Part shown: in pieces, positions 40,390 through 49,217 of the stretch
How the letters are laid out: every line of letters begins with the position of its first letter
Position numbering within the stretch: the stretch's first letter is position 1
Source: a virus
IMG/VR virus record: IMGVR_UViG_3300044638_006592
Span: 1 to 63,613 of that record
Strand: one strand, 5' to 3'
Length of the DNA stretch: 63,613 nucleotides
Program-made: the position numbers and the translations under genes
Notes under the pieces: model-generated
What the model was told of the DNA's origin: nothing
The model's database searches: none
The model's input: only the letters and a program-made list of their open reading frames with translations

Positions 40390-41333
40390 TTGGACTTTCA
40401 ATTTTTATTTTAGGGCTGGTTTCTGCAGCTATTGTTTCAATTTCTACAAAATCGGACATGATTAAAGTAACACAAACTCGTTCAGGTACTGAAGAGGATT
40501 TTAACCCAAAATGGCTGATTACACCGATTAGTATATTATTATTATCAATTTTAGTATCAATTATTCAACCTTATAAACTTGAACGTGTTGACGCTGGACA
40601 TATTGGTATCAAGGTTAATTTGGTTGGTAATGAACGTGGTGTTTCTGATTATACATACAAAACAGGTTGGGTTGTATATAATACTTGGACAGAAAATCTG
40701 TTCGAATTCCCAACATATCAACAACATATTGATTATGGGGCTCAATCGGTTATTACAAAAGGTGGGTTTAACGCAACAATTAAACCATCATTTAACTACT
40801 CATTAGTTCCAAATGCTGTTGGTGATATGTTTGTAAATTTACGACTATCAATTAAGGAAGTTGAACAAGGATGGTTAATGACAGCAATTGTTGGTTCAGT
40901 GAATGACGTGGCAAATAAATGGAATGTTGATTCGATTTTCAATAATAGAGAACAATTTGAAGCGGCAATAATTCAAGAATGTAATAAACGTGTGTCTAAA
41001 TGGTTTGTTATTTCTCAATTAAGGACAAACATAACACCTCCTGAAGAATTACAAAAATCAATAATAGATAAGACACAAGCAATACAAGAAGTACAGGTTG
41101 CGGAAAACCAAAAGAAAGTTGCTGAAGCTGAAGCGGATAGAAAAATAGCAGTTGCTAAAGGTGATAGTGCTCAATTAGTTATCGGGGCAAAGGCTGAAGC
41201 GGAAGCGTTTAAAATAAAGCAACAACAATTGACACCTCTATATGTTGAATATTTGAAAATTCAAAAGTGGGATGGAAGTCTACCATCAACAGTTCTTGGG
41301 AACTCGAATGGTGTGATGGTTAATATGAAATAA
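40386..41333 (+). CDS. SPFH/prohibitin-family membrane protein
   Basis: 315 residues. Two N-terminal hydrophobic segments (about 2-18 and 42-58), then an SPFH core (VDAGHIGIKVNLVGNERGVS, PTYQQHIDYGAQSVITKGGF, ISQLRTNITPPEELQKSI) and the Ala/Glu-rich coiled coil (NQKKVAEAEADRKIAVAKGD). In cells these proteins form large membrane rings and bind proteases. Prohibitin-like genes occur in some large phages; a role in membrane protection or superinfection control is speculative. Confidence 0.85.
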   Translation: MIGLSIFILGLVSAAIVSISTKSDMIKVTQTRSGTEEDFNPKWLITPISILLLSILVSIIQPYKLERVDAGHIGIKVNLVGNERGVSDYTYKTGWVVYNTWTENLFEFPTYQQHIDYGAQSVITKGGFNATIKPSFNYSLVPNAVGDMFVNLRLSIKEVEQGWLMTAIVGSVNDVANKWNVDSIFNNREQFEAAIIQECNKRVSKWFVISQLRTNITPPEELQKSIIDKTQAIQEVQVAENQKKVAEAEADRKIAVAKGDSAQLVIGAKAEAEAFKIKQQQLTPLYVEYLKIQKWDGSLPSTVLGNSNGVMVNMK

Positions 41334-41340
41334 CTAGTTT

Positions 41341-41417
41341 CCTTGTGTCAAATAACAAGGTGGTGGAGCAACTGACGTAAGTCGGTCCCAAGGGAAACGA
41401 GAGTTTCCCTTTTTTTA
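41341..41417 (+). ncRNA. Candidate structured small RNA with terminator
   Basis: After the SPFH stop: hairpin CCTTGT...ACAAGG (41341-41360), hairpin ACTGAC-GTAA-GTCGGT (41371-41386), then terminator AAGGGAAAC-GAGA-GTTTCCCTT with a T run. Three helices in 77 nt; could be an RNA released from the 3' UTR or simply an elaborate terminator region. Confidence 0.4.
41389..41417 (+). terminator. Rho-independent terminator
   Basis: AAGGGAAAC-GAGA-GTTTCCCTT followed by a run of T; ends the SPFH unit. Confidence 0.9.
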
Positions 41418-41437
41418 TTTTGTACTATATTTTGGTT

Positions 41438-41647
41438 ATGTATAAAAAAACAAAGAAGAGAACGCTTATAAAATCAATATTTTGGAGACTATTGGCAACA
41501 ATAAATAGCTATTTTATTTTGATTTTATTCACTCATTCCAATAATCTGCACAAAGCAATTTTCATGAATATAACAGGTTTTATTATGTTCTTTGGATATG
41601 AAAGGATTTGGAACATAATAAAGTGGGGAAAATATGGTAGAGAGTAA
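41438..41647 (+). CDS. DUF2061-like membrane protein
   Basis: 69 residues from the ATG at 41438 (MYKKTKKRTLIKSIFWRLLA). R-T-L-x-K-S-x-x-W-R, then NSYFILILFT, then ITGFIMFFGYERIWNIIKWG matches DUF2061, a small two-helix membrane family found widely in bacteria. Function unknown. Confidence 0.78.
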   Translation: MYKKTKKRTLIKSIFWRLLATINSYFILILFTHSNNLHKAIFMNITGFIMFFGYERIWNIIKWGKYGRE

Positions 41648-41656
41648 TATTTATAA
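41646..41656 (+). promoter_or_regulatory. AATATTTATAA motif (putative phage promoter element)
   Basis: Recurrent box 11 nt upstream of the ATG at 41668. Confidence 0.45.
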
Positions 41657-41667
41657 TAAAACACACC

Positions 41668-41973
41668 ATGAAAAATATCGTCATATCTGAAAAACAACTT
41701 GATACTTTAGTTAAGAAAATAAATGAGAACCATCAGGAAGGTTCATATATGTCAAAACAACAATTGTATACTATTGCGGTTTTGGCTTATAACATGTGGG
41801 AAAAAATGGAAGAAGGAGAACAACTTGAAGATTGGATGGAGACAAAGATTGCTCAAGCAGAACAAAGTATAGTTGGTGTTGCAAAAACATATATGTATAA
41901 CCAACTTACTGATGGTAATGAAAAAACTGGTATGGGTTCACTTAATTATGGAGACTTAGTTATCGGTAAATAA
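41668..41973 (+). CDS. Tagged hypothetical protein, 101 aa
   Basis: MKNIVISEKQLDTLVKKINE carries the I-S-E tag. The remainder is helical (YTIAVLAYNMWEKMEEGEQL) and ends NYGDLVIGK. Not recognised. Preceded by the promoter-like box, so probably late. Confidence 0.62.
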   Translation: MKNIVISEKQLDTLVKKINENHQEGSYMSKQQLYTIAVLAYNMWEKMEEGEQLEDWMETKIAQAEQSIVGVAKTYMYNQLTDGNEKTGMGSLNYGDLVIGK

Positions 41974-42017
41974 TTTTACTTTATCGTTATTTTTTATTAT
42001 TCTTAAAAAAAAAGAAT

Positions 42018-42164
42018 ATGGAAAATACTATTAAGAAAAGTAAAGAATTAGAAATATTAGAATCAATCGTAAAATTGATTCAGGAAACACCAAATGATGG
42101 TGATTTAGGTAGAAAAATAAGAACAATATATACTATAACTGACCAATTCAAAATAGTTCCGTGA
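42018..42164 (+). CDS. Small helical protein, 48 aa
   Basis: Encodes MENTIKKSKELEILESIVKL followed by QETPNDGDLGRKIRTIY. Plausible small gene between two tagged genes with a purine-rich stretch before its start. Function unknown. Confidence 0.45.
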   Translation: MENTIKKSKELEILESIVKLIQETPNDGDLGRKIRTIYTITDQFKIVP

Positions 42165-42203
42165 TTTATTTGAAATTTATGATATTTATGATAAAACTCA
42201 AAC

Positions 42204-42653
42204 ATGGAAAATAAATTTAAAAAAGAATTATTTGAAGAAGTTAAACGAAGAGGTTTAATTGTAGAACAAAAATCAGAGGGGTTTGGTTTAAAAGAAATGG
42301 TATCTAAGTTATTTCATTCTGAAACTCAAGTACATATGTTTCATTTACAAACCAAATCACAATCATCATTCGCTGAACATATGGCATTAGGTGGTTATTA
42401 TGATGAGATTGGCGATAAATTAGACTCATTAATTGAAAGTTATCAAGGTAAATACGATATCGTTAAAGGTTATAAATCATATCCTTTTGATGATTATAAG
42501 AACGTTGAACAATTAATATCATACTTCAAAGAATTAGTTGATATGGTAACAACTAATAGAAAATCTATTAAAGAAAGTTATCTTCAAAACCAAATAGATG
42601 GAATCGAAGAATTGATTTATTCTACATTATACAAGTTAAGAAATTTAAAATAA
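42204..42653 (+). CDS. Tagged DUF5856/Dps-like protein
   Basis: 149 residues. N-terminus FKKELFEEVKRRGLIVEQKS has the I-V-E tag. The main part (MFHLQTKSQSSFAEHMALGG, YYDEIGDKLDSLIESYQGKY) matches a phage family with ferritin/Dps-like helices (H...H-x-A-L...Y-Y-[DE]), which I know as DUF5856. Dps-like proteins bind DNA and metal; a packaged one could protect phage DNA. Iron binding not verified. Confidence 0.7.
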   Translation: MENKFKKELFEEVKRRGLIVEQKSEGFGLKEMVSKLFHSETQVHMFHLQTKSQSSFAEHMALGGYYDEIGDKLDSLIESYQGKYDIVKGYKSYPFDDYKNVEQLISYFKELVDMVTTNRKSIKESYLQNQIDGIEELIYSTLYKLRNLK

Positions 42654-42682
42654 TTACGTGTCCTTTAACCCGTGAATCCAAG

Positions 42683-42707
42683 ACCCCACAGAAATGTGGG
42701 GTTTTTT
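42683..42707 (+). terminator. Rho-independent terminator
   Basis: ACCCCACA-GAAA-TGTGGGGT followed by a T run. Confidence 0.88.
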
Positions 42708-42728
42708 ATTTTTAAGATATTTATGTAT

Positions 42729-43097
42729 ATGAATTATCAAATAAAAAAGGAGCAATTACAGAGTATTTTTGATTCTATGATGAAGGAATTTGAAAATCTT
42801 GAGTACACTGATAGAAGTTATGATTATTGGGATTCTTTAAAATCACGATATGTTGATGATAATGTGACAAATTTCTATAAAAATATTGATGAAGATTATG
42901 ATGATGATAATTGGATTTTCCAATATCAAAACACACCTGGTGATTCCGCCACAAAATATGAAGTTCCTGTATTAAGATGTTCTGAATATTATGTAAAAAC
43001 TATAATAACAATATTTCAAGACAATTGGGGTGACTTAATGAAAGAGTGGTTCAAAAAAAAATATGGTTTATATGTGAATCATGTTAGAACTTACTAA
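42729..43097 (+). CDS. Hypothetical protein, 122 aa
   Basis: Start at MNYQIKKEQLQSIFDSMMKE (ATG 42729; another ATG 6 nt upstream). The upstream part of the frame covers the terminator and is not coding. Ends DLMKEWFKKKYGLYVNHV, the W-F/L-x-x-K-Y-x-L C-terminal pattern shared with the tagged small proteins here and with the array-linked genes. Function unknown. Confidence 0.58.
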   Translation: MNYQIKKEQLQSIFDSMMKEFENLEYTDRSYDYWDSLKSRYVDDNVTNFYKNIDEDYDDDNWIFQYQNTPGDSATKYEVPVLRCSEYYVKTIITIFQDNWGDLMKEWFKKKYGLYVNHVRTY

Positions 43098-43115
43098 ATC
43101 GATATATTTATAGAT

Positions 43116-44051
43116 ATGAAATTATTTATTAAAAGAATTTTGAAGGAAATATATGAAAGTGAAACGAATCCACTTTCAGAAAAAGAAATACGTTTATTTA
43201 AGTATCTTAACACTCACAAGAAGGAACATAGTACTCAATCTAAGATGTTAGATTTAATAAAAACAATGATGCCCTTCATTGGTAGACCTACAGATGAAGC
43301 TAGATTTTATTATGAAGTTTATACTGCGAATTACAGACCTGATGGTGATTATGAAAATATAGACAAATCAACATTTAAAGACTATAGACAATTCAAACAA
43401 AGAAGAACACCTAACAATAATGCTTATAACTATACAAGTGGTAAAATACCTTTTAGAGGTTCGAATTTAGAGGGTTATTGGGATGTTAATAATAATGGAG
43501 ACTGGTATTATGTTGTTACTTCATATAATTGGTACCCAATATTTTTATTTATAAATGGTCAATGGTATAGAGTAAGTAACTCTTACTCATCCTCAACAGG
43601 GAAACATTTATCAGGGTCAAATCCTGTAAGATGGAACTCAGAGATAAAGGCGGATGTTATTATGGTTACACCTGAAGAAATCAAGAACATTCGTGATGGT
43701 AAGGACATGGGAACAATTAAAACAAGTCGAGTACAGAACTTCATGACTAAGTTTTCAAAAAGTCTCATAGGAACAACTAAAATGATTAGTATTGGTTGGT
43801 ATGACGATAGAAAAAAAGTTAAATACACGATTACTGATATTAAACAGGACGGTGAAAAAATAGTAATTTATATTAAAATATTGAAAGCTGGTAAAGTAGT
43901 TGATGGTAAAATGGAGGTAAATCCTGATGGTTACATACATCCAAGTCCATTCTCAGAAAGTATAGAACAAGGTATTAAAGAAAGGATAATTAGAGATAAT
44001 AGTGATTACCTTAAAGAAGATAATACCGAATTCATTTTCAATCATTTATAA
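43116..44051 (+). CDS. Tagged hypothetical protein, 311 aa
   Basis: MKLFIKRILKEIYESETNPL carries L-K-E. Residues 95-150 are Tyr/Asn/Trp-rich (NNNAYNYTSGKIPFRGSN, NNGDWYYVVTSYNWYPIF), and GKHLSGSNPVRWNSEIK follows; such segments recall the WC/Trp-rich proteins of large phages. Beta-rich C-terminal part. Preceded by GATATATTTATAG. Probably packaged or structural; no family named. Confidence 0.6.
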   Translation: MKLFIKRILKEIYESETNPLSEKEIRLFKYLNTHKKEHSTQSKMLDLIKTMMPFIGRPTDEARFYYEVYTANYRPDGDYENIDKSTFKDYRQFKQRRTPNNNAYNYTSGKIPFRGSNLEGYWDVNNNGDWYYVVTSYNWYPIFLFINGQWYRVSNSYSSSTGKHLSGSNPVRWNSEIKADVIMVTPEEIKNIRDGKDMGTIKTSRVQNFMTKFSKSLIGTTKMISIGWYDDRKKVKYTITDIKQDGEKIVIYIKILKAGKVVDGKMEVNPDGYIHPSPFSESIEQGIKERIIRDNSDYLKEDNTEFIFNHL

Positions 44052-44067
44052 AAAAAACCATCTTTTA

Positions 44068-44099
44068 TTTTGTTATTTCGGAAATTAATTGTATCTTTG
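44068..44099 (+). promoter_or_regulatory. Bacteroidota-type promoter
   Basis: TTTTG (44068-44072), 19 nt, TATCTTTG (44092-44099), before the 44120 start. Confidence 0.75.
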
Positions 44100-44119
44100 T
44101 TTTACTAAACAACAGAGAT

Positions 44120-44857
44120 ATGACCACCAATAACACACTCTCAAAAGTAAGAAACTACCAAGGAACAAATTCATTCATCTTGAATTTAAAGCAATCTTTA
44201 TCTAAATTTGGGGGATTAACTCCGAGACAGATGGAGGCTGCCGAGAAAGTATTGATATCTACCACAGAAGTAAAAATAGATGAACTTTCTGAGGATATGC
44301 AAAAAATTGCAAAATATGACGGACCTAATACATTTATTAATGACATAAAGTCAAAACTAATGAAGTATGGCACTTTGACTGAAAATCAAGTTCGAGCATC
44401 CCTTAATCAAATACAGAAAGACGAGAACAAAAAGAACACTCATAAGATGAACATACCTACAATTGGGGAGACAATCAAGGTTGGACGTGGAATTGGAGAA
44501 AGACTTAAAGAAACCTATGGTTTGAAATTCAATCCTATTCTTCTTGATATCACTAAGGTTTTGGGAGTATCTCCTAAAGCAGTTAAGTTTGAGGCAAAAC
44601 TAACTGAAAAACGTGGTAAAGTATGTTGTGTATGTGCAAGAACTCTGACTGATGAACTTTCTATGTTGAGTGGTGTTGGTAAATTGTGTTCTGAACACGT
44701 TGGTGTTCCATATCTTAAAGATAAGTCACAAGCGGAGACTTTCCGTCAAGAGTATCTCAAACGTATTGAGGAAATCGGTACTATGGAAGTATGGGTTCCT
44801 AAATCACAGATTAAAATTTGGGATGGTAATACAGAAATAATACTAAAAATGATATAA
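44120..44857 (+). CDS. Protein with DUF6011-like zinc-binding segment
   Basis: 245 residues. Helical repeats in the N-terminal half (NSFILNLKQSLSKFGGLTPR and NTFINDIKSKLMKYGTLTEN are two related copies). The segment KVCCVCARTLTDELSMLSGV followed by GKLCSEHVGVPY resembles DUF6011-type C-x-x-C...C zinc sites. Host-type promoter suggests early expression. Possibly nucleic-acid binding; unproven. Confidence 0.65.
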   Translation: MTTNNTLSKVRNYQGTNSFILNLKQSLSKFGGLTPRQMEAAEKVLISTTEVKIDELSEDMQKIAKYDGPNTFINDIKSKLMKYGTLTENQVRASLNQIQKDENKKNTHKMNIPTIGETIKVGRGIGERLKETYGLKFNPILLDITKVLGVSPKAVKFEAKLTEKRGKVCCVCARTLTDELSMLSGVGKLCSEHVGVPYLKDKSQAETFRQEYLKRIEEIGTMEVWVPKSQIKIWDGNTEIILKMI

Positions 44858-44859
44858 AA

Positions 44860-45030
44860 ATGGTAAATCAAGTTAAAACAATTGATTGGTATAATGATAT
44901 ACCACCAGGTTCGGTTATTCATGTTGAAAAAGAACTAAAAACTAAATATATTGGAATTTGGGCTAATTGTTTTGGGTCTTATAAAGTAAAAATTGAAAAA
45001 AAGTTCTGTATTATTTTGGAGAATAAATAA
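44860..45030 (+). CDS. Small hypothetical protein, 56 aa
   Basis: Encodes MVNQVKTIDWYNDIPPGSVI followed by a small beta-like domain ending KFCIILENK. Starts 2 nt after the preceding stop, so same operon. Its 3' end contains the -33 element of the next promoter. Confidence 0.5.
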   Translation: MVNQVKTIDWYNDIPPGSVIHVEKELKTKYIGIWANCFGSYKVKIEKKFCIILENK

Positions 45031-45045
45031 TTTTTTGTATCTTTG
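45014..45045 (+). promoter_or_regulatory. Bacteroidota-type promoter
   Basis: TTTTG (45014-45018), 19 nt, TATCTTTG (45038-45045). Drives the tiny basic gene at 45082. Confidence 0.75.
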
Positions 45046-45081
45046 TATTCACAATTACTAACCAACACAAAAAACAAAGTT

Positions 45082-45195
45082 ATGAAAAAGGTAGAAATCA
45101 CAATTCAGGAGATATGGATGGCGACAAGACCATCAATAAGAAAGAGTAAAAAAAACTATACCCGTAAAGACAAACACAAGAAAAAGTTTGACTAG
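45082..45195 (+). CDS. Very small basic protein, 37 aa
   Basis: Encodes MKKVEITIQEIWMATRPSIR followed by KSKKNYTRKDKHKKKFD. Flanked by its own host-type promoter and a terminator, so a genuine independent unit. Highly basic; may bind nucleic acid or an acidic host protein. Function unknown. Confidence 0.55.
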   Translation: MKKVEITIQEIWMATRPSIRKSKKNYTRKDKHKKKFD

Positions 45196-45225
45196 TCAAT
45201 ACTATCGACTTATTTAAAAATTTGT

Positions 45226-45263
45226 AAACTATCCACAGATATACTTTGTTGGATAGTTTTTTT
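45226..45263 (+). terminator. Rho-independent terminator
   Basis: AAACTATCC, 16-nt loop, GGATAGTTT followed by T residues. Confidence 0.8.
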
Positions 45264-45272
45264 ATGGGTTTA

Positions 45273-45947
45273 TTAAAATTCGGAGTAAAAAACTTGACCA
45301 ATTTGAACTTCGTCTTCGTTATGTTCGTAAAAATGTAATTCTACCTTACCATTACTCATAAACATAAATTCACCATGTGAACCTTCATTTATTTCCCATC
45401 CACCATAAAAACCTCCTAACCAATTGTATAGAAAACTTAAAACATCTTTTTCTAAATCGGTTTCAAATTCTCCATCAAATTCAATCTTATTATATATTTC
45501 ACCGGAGTCACCACCACCATCAAATTTAACAATACCTACTTTGAACCCATCCTCTCTCATTTCGTTAAAAAATTCAGACCAATTCTCATCTTCATTCAAT
45601 TCTTTTTCATCGTATAAATCATTTGAACCGAATTGATATTCAGTTCTTGTTATCTCTATTTTTTTTTCTTTACAATCAATATTGATTCTTAACTGACCAT
45701 TATTATCGCAGTCAACTTCACCTTCAATAGGTAAATCATTTTCTTCTATTATTTCTTTAATTACCTCATTAATACGGTCATATCCTTCAATTAGATTTCC
45801 AAAACCTTTTTGCCAATAATTTTCGTAATAATTTATTTCACAATTTTCAACATATTGATATTGTGAAACTTCCTCGGCACCATAACCCATACAGTAATGT
45901 GCGAATAATTTTAATGATTTAATTTGTTCTTCTGTTAAAGTATTCAT
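45273..45947 (-). CDS. Tagged acidic hypothetical protein, 224 aa
   Basis: MNTLTEEQIKSLKLFAHYCM begins with L-T-E. The rest is very acidic with glycine motifs (KVGIVKFDGGGDSGEIYNKI, FLYNWLGGFYGGWEINEGSH). The GGGDSG and GGWE[IN]N-x-G pattern occurs in uncharacterised large-phage and bacterial proteins. A GAATATTTATTA box lies upstream on the minus strand. Confidence 0.6.
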   Translation of the reverse strand: MNTLTEEQIKSLKLFAHYCMGYGAEEVSQYQYVENCEINYYENYWQKGFGNLIEGYDRINEVIKEIIEENDLPIEGEVDCDNNGQLRINIDCKEKKIEITRTEYQFGSNDLYDEKELNEDENWSEFFNEMREDGFKVGIVKFDGGGDSGEIYNKIEFDGEFETDLEKDVLSFLYNWLGGFYGGWEINEGSHGEFMFMSNGKVELHFYEHNEDEVQIGQVFYSEF

Positions 45948-45961
45948 ATGTAATAAATATT

Positions 45962-46312
45962 CTAATCAATATTTAAATCCAGTGTTCTCATCATCCAAAC
46001 AGGTTTTTCTTTTGCTTGAATAGCATCAACCCATTCTCTTGCGGTTGGGATATAATTATAACAATCTTCTTTTACATGTTGTTCACCTAAGTATCTGGTA
46101 TAAACTACTTTTCCATCTGAATTGGTGAAATGAGTCCCAAACTTTTGTTCACATTCAAAAATACCTTCGGAATGATGTCTTATTATTCTATGGTAAGAAT
46201 GTGGAATCCAACCCTTAGTATCATCAAACCATTGATGAATATGAATATAATCTTCCCATTTTCCACCAAATTTTTTGGCTGAAGATTTTGAATGTAAAAT
46301 TGGATGTGACAT
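45962..46312 (-). CDS. DUF6915-like protein
   Basis: 116 residues. MSHPILHSKSSAKKFGGKWE, then YIHIHQWFDDTKGWIPHSYH, RHHSEGIFECEQKFG and YLGEQHVKEDCYNYIPTARE match a family I know as DUF6915. Several conserved His residues suggest metal binding. The family also occurs in bacteria; function unknown. A CTATTTATC box is upstream on the minus strand. Confidence 0.75.
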   Translation of the reverse strand: MSHPILHSKSSAKKFGGKWEDYIHIHQWFDDTKGWIPHSYHRIIRHHSEGIFECEQKFGTHFTNSDGKVVYTRYLGEQHVKEDCYNYIPTAREWVDAIQAKEKPVWMMRTLDLNID

Positions 46313-46375
46313 ATGATTTAAAAATAATAATTATTTTCATTTGATAAATAGAAAAATTTTGGATATTTATTGGTT

Positions 46376-46936
46376 ATGGACATCATTATTACAGAACAAC
46401 AATTAAATAATTTAAGAGAGGTTGAGAATATTAAGAAAACTCTCTTTAAATTTTGGGATAATAATGGAGGGTATATTGATAATAGTATTCTATCCATGTT
46501 TGGATTTAAAGGAAGAATTTTAAATATTGGTAATATTACGATTAGTGAAAATGAGTTATATAATTGGTTAATTGATTGGAGAGGTGAAAATAAATCAATT
46601 ATTTTGGTTGAGAAATTTTTAAATCAAAATCCACATAAAATTGAAAATTGTGGGGGATATGAGTTTGAATTTGACGTTTTTGACTACAAAATACACGACA
46701 GACAGGTTGATTTGGTTTTGAGGGTTAATGACAAAAGAGGACGTGTTGCATTGATATTTCAGGATGGTCAATTATGGAATCTAAAAGATGCTAGAAATAA
46801 TGAAGATTTCGGATGGGAAATTGATGGTGAAATTCAGGATTGTCTTTATGAATATTTTTTATTAAATTTGTCAGACAAAACAGGTTTTGATAGTGTTTTT
46901 GAAAGAATTGACTACACATCTGACGGAGAATGGTAA
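46376..46936 (+). CDS. Tagged hypothetical protein, 186 aa
   Basis: Start at the ATG at 46376 (MDIIITEQQLNNLREVENIK), I-T-E tag; a TTG 6 nt upstream is less likely. Contains a Gly/Glu beta region (NCGGYEFEFDVFDYKIHDRQ). A GGATATTTATTGG box is directly upstream. Overlaps the next gene by 7 nt. Not recognised. Confidence 0.6.
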   Translation: MDIIITEQQLNNLREVENIKKTLFKFWDNNGGYIDNSILSMFGFKGRILNIGNITISENELYNWLIDWRGENKSIILVEKFLNQNPHKIENCGGYEFEFDVFDYKIHDRQVDLVLRVNDKRGRVALIFQDGQLWNLKDARNNEDFGWEIDGEIQDCLYEYFLLNLSDKTGFDSVFERIDYTSDGEW

Positions 46937-47556
46937 ATACAAAATATTTAGAATTATTACATAAGTATTTTAACGGGAAGTTGAATATACAGGGTATTGA
47001 ATTAGTATTACCAAATGCGGTTTTGCTACATAATCCTAATTTATTCTATTTCCCAATAAACAATCCGAATGATATTTCATATTCAAAAATGTCTTTAAAT
47101 GGGTTTTTGGAAGAAGAGATGAATAGTTTCTATTCAATTATGAGTTTTGAAGATAAAAACAAAATGAAATATAAATTTTCAGGTCCTGAATTTTATATTA
47201 ATTTGGGTTTACATAATAAGATAAAGAGTGTACTATCAGGAATAACTGATATTACATTAAGCGATATTCAAATAGATATTGTTCATAAGCAAATTGACAT
47301 TGACTTTATTGATGATGGTTGTGATATAAAGAATATTGTTGAACCAATACGAGCTTGGAGAATATTTGATAATAAAGATAAAGAACAAGTTGATTTAAAT
47401 TGGGCTCTTATTAATTACGAGCAATTAAGAAAAACTGAAAGGTTTTGGGAACATGAAACAAACTATCTTAGTTTGGATGGTTTATTCGAAAATGAAGAAA
47501 TCTTTATTGATGGAGAATGGATGTACTTTTATTGTAAAACGGTTTTTTCGTATTAA
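46930..47556 (+). CDS. Hypothetical protein, paralogue of the 49589-50248 protein
   Basis: 208 residues. The segment NPNDISYSKMSLNGFLEEEM matches NPKGLSYNKNVLEGYLEEYL of the minus-strand gene at 49589-50248, and both have a similar size and layout. Unknown family; a duplicated gene pair on opposite strands. Ends convergently with the 47553-48152 gene (4 nt overlap). Confidence 0.6.
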   Translation: MVNTKYLELLHKYFNGKLNIQGIELVLPNAVLLHNPNLFYFPINNPNDISYSKMSLNGFLEEEMNSFYSIMSFEDKNKMKYKFSGPEFYINLGLHNKIKSVLSGITDITLSDIQIDIVHKQIDIDFIDDGCDIKNIVEPIRAWRIFDNKDKEQVDLNWALINYEQLRKTERFWEHETNYLSLDGLFENEEIFIDGEWMYFYCKTVFSY

Positions 47557-48152
47557 ATAATATCTTCACTCTCTAATAATGTATAACTGAATTTATTTCC
47601 GTGTATTTTACTTGCCTTTTTACATATTGACATAAAGATATCAAAATCCATTACTCTTTTAAAAACTTGACAACCCATACTCCAATTTTCAACCCAAGTT
47701 GAATCCTGACCTGATTTATGAATATTAATACCAAACGAACCTGTTTGAGTTTCAACCTCATCAAATGTTAAATCTTTGTTTTTATCTCTCCATACGGTTA
47801 CATCACCATTTCTTTGACATAATGCGTCATATTTGTTCTGATGTTTATCAACAGACCAAACACTTCTATATTGATTCGGAACTAATCTTGCAACACCTTT
47901 TGGATTGTCATTTTCCAAAACACCCTTTTTACCTGGGTCTGTAGTTGCTGACCAACAGAAAAATTTCCATTCTCCATTTTCTTTGTAAGAAATTGTCAGA
48001 CAATCGTCAAATAAATTTGTTACTTTTTTACCTGTTGATGAATTTCTAACACCAACAATATTAACATCAAATCCTTTATTTTCGGTATCTTCAAACCAAA
48101 CATAGTTTTTAGATTTAACAGCTCTTTCAATTTGTTCTCTAGTATAACACAT
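47553..48152 (-). CDS. Possible cell-wall enzyme, WSxGCQVF family
   Basis: 199 residues. C-terminal half has GSFGINIHKSG, then VENWSMGCQVFKRVMDFDIF. This His...Gly-Cys pattern resembles the catalytic part of L,D-transpeptidase-like or related peptidoglycan enzymes in phages, but the exact family is uncertain. No signal peptide. A GAATATTTATAG box lies about 15-25 nt upstream on the minus strand. Confidence 0.45.
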   Translation of the reverse strand: MCYTREQIERAVKSKNYVWFEDTENKGFDVNIVGVRNSSTGKKVTNLFDDCLTISYKENGEWKFFCWSATTDPGKKGVLENDNPKGVARLVPNQYRSVWSVDKHQNKYDALCQRNGDVTVWRDKNKDLTFDEVETQTGSFGINIHKSGQDSTWVENWSMGCQVFKRVMDFDIFMSICKKASKIHGNKFSYTLLESEDII

Positions 48153-48200
48153 AATTTTAATTTTACTATAAATATTCAGTTTTCAGTATATTTATTACAT

Positions 48201-49217
48201 ATGCCAACAGGAGATATTGCTTTAGATATTGTAAATTATATTAATAATGGTGAATTTGATGAAGTTCTACCATATTTTGGGGATTTTGAAACTGCGTTAA
48301 ATTTTCTTAAAAAGAAAGGTTACTTACATCTTTTAGACCCATTTGAAGTTCCTGATGAGTTTAGAAATGGTTTAATTCATTTTCTATTAAGTGAGAAAGA
48401 AACCAGAGAGGGAACATTAAAAACGTTAATATCAAGATTAAGTGATGTTAAAGAAGAAAACGGACAATACTATCTAATATTGGATGGTCGAGAAGAATTG
48501 GCGGATTTATTCAAAGAATATAGTAGAGATACATCACCTTATGATGCGGCTAAATCAGTATTAAGTGAGGATTATTGGGAACCATTTTATGACCTTGGAG
48601 AAAATGTTTATAGGGATGTTGTTGAAGAATTAAATCCTGATAATAAAAATTATTTGAAGAGTTTTATACTTGATAAATTAAAAGATACAAAAATAGAATT
48701 GGATGGTCAGTCTTCGGAAGAGATGGAATTAATTGCTTCAGAACAAGGACATGATGACCATATGATTGTAAATCAAGAAAATATTGATAGAATATTAGGT
48801 GATGAAGAAACGATGGATTGGTTATTTAAAAATGATTTAGATGGTTTACATTCAGACCTTGGTAATATATACAACAATGCTTACAATAGTGCTTACACAG
48901 ATGAAATTTATAATAAAGTATGGGATGAATTATTAACGTACATAGATGATAAAGTAGTTGAAGATTTCAAATGGGGTAAAGGGTATTATCGTCAAAAGGT
49001 AAAAATAACCAATCGTATAAATTCAGTAATTGATGACTGGTTTGATGAATATAAAAATCATTCAGACGATTTTGATTATTATGGTTCTTATTTAGGTATA
49101 ATCCAACAACTTATGAATGAGGGTAACTATGAAAAATTGAGTTTTAGAATTCCTGACTATGCTGACTCTAGTGATGTTGAAAACAATGTCAATCAAATGT
49201 TACGGGATTATATTTAA
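48201..49217 (+). CDS. Large acidic hypothetical protein, 338 aa
   Basis: Start at MPTGDIALDIVNYINNGEFD (ATG 48201), as the upstream frame overlaps the divergent gene. Asp/Glu/Tyr-rich and helical, with no recognised domain. TATATTTATTA precedes it. Resembles in composition the 25535 protein. Unknown function. Confidence 0.58.
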   Translation: MPTGDIALDIVNYINNGEFDEVLPYFGDFETALNFLKKKGYLHLLDPFEVPDEFRNGLIHFLLSEKETREGTLKTLISRLSDVKEENGQYYLILDGREELADLFKEYSRDTSPYDAAKSVLSEDYWEPFYDLGENVYRDVVEELNPDNKNYLKSFILDKLKDTKIELDGQSSEEMELIASEQGHDDHMIVNQENIDRILGDEETMDWLFKNDLDGLHSDLGNIYNNAYNSAYTDEIYNKVWDELLTYIDDKVVEDFKWGKGYYRQKVKITNRINSVIDDWFDEYKNHSDDFDYYGSYLGIIQQLMNEGNYEKLSFRIPDYADSSDVENNVNQMLRDYI

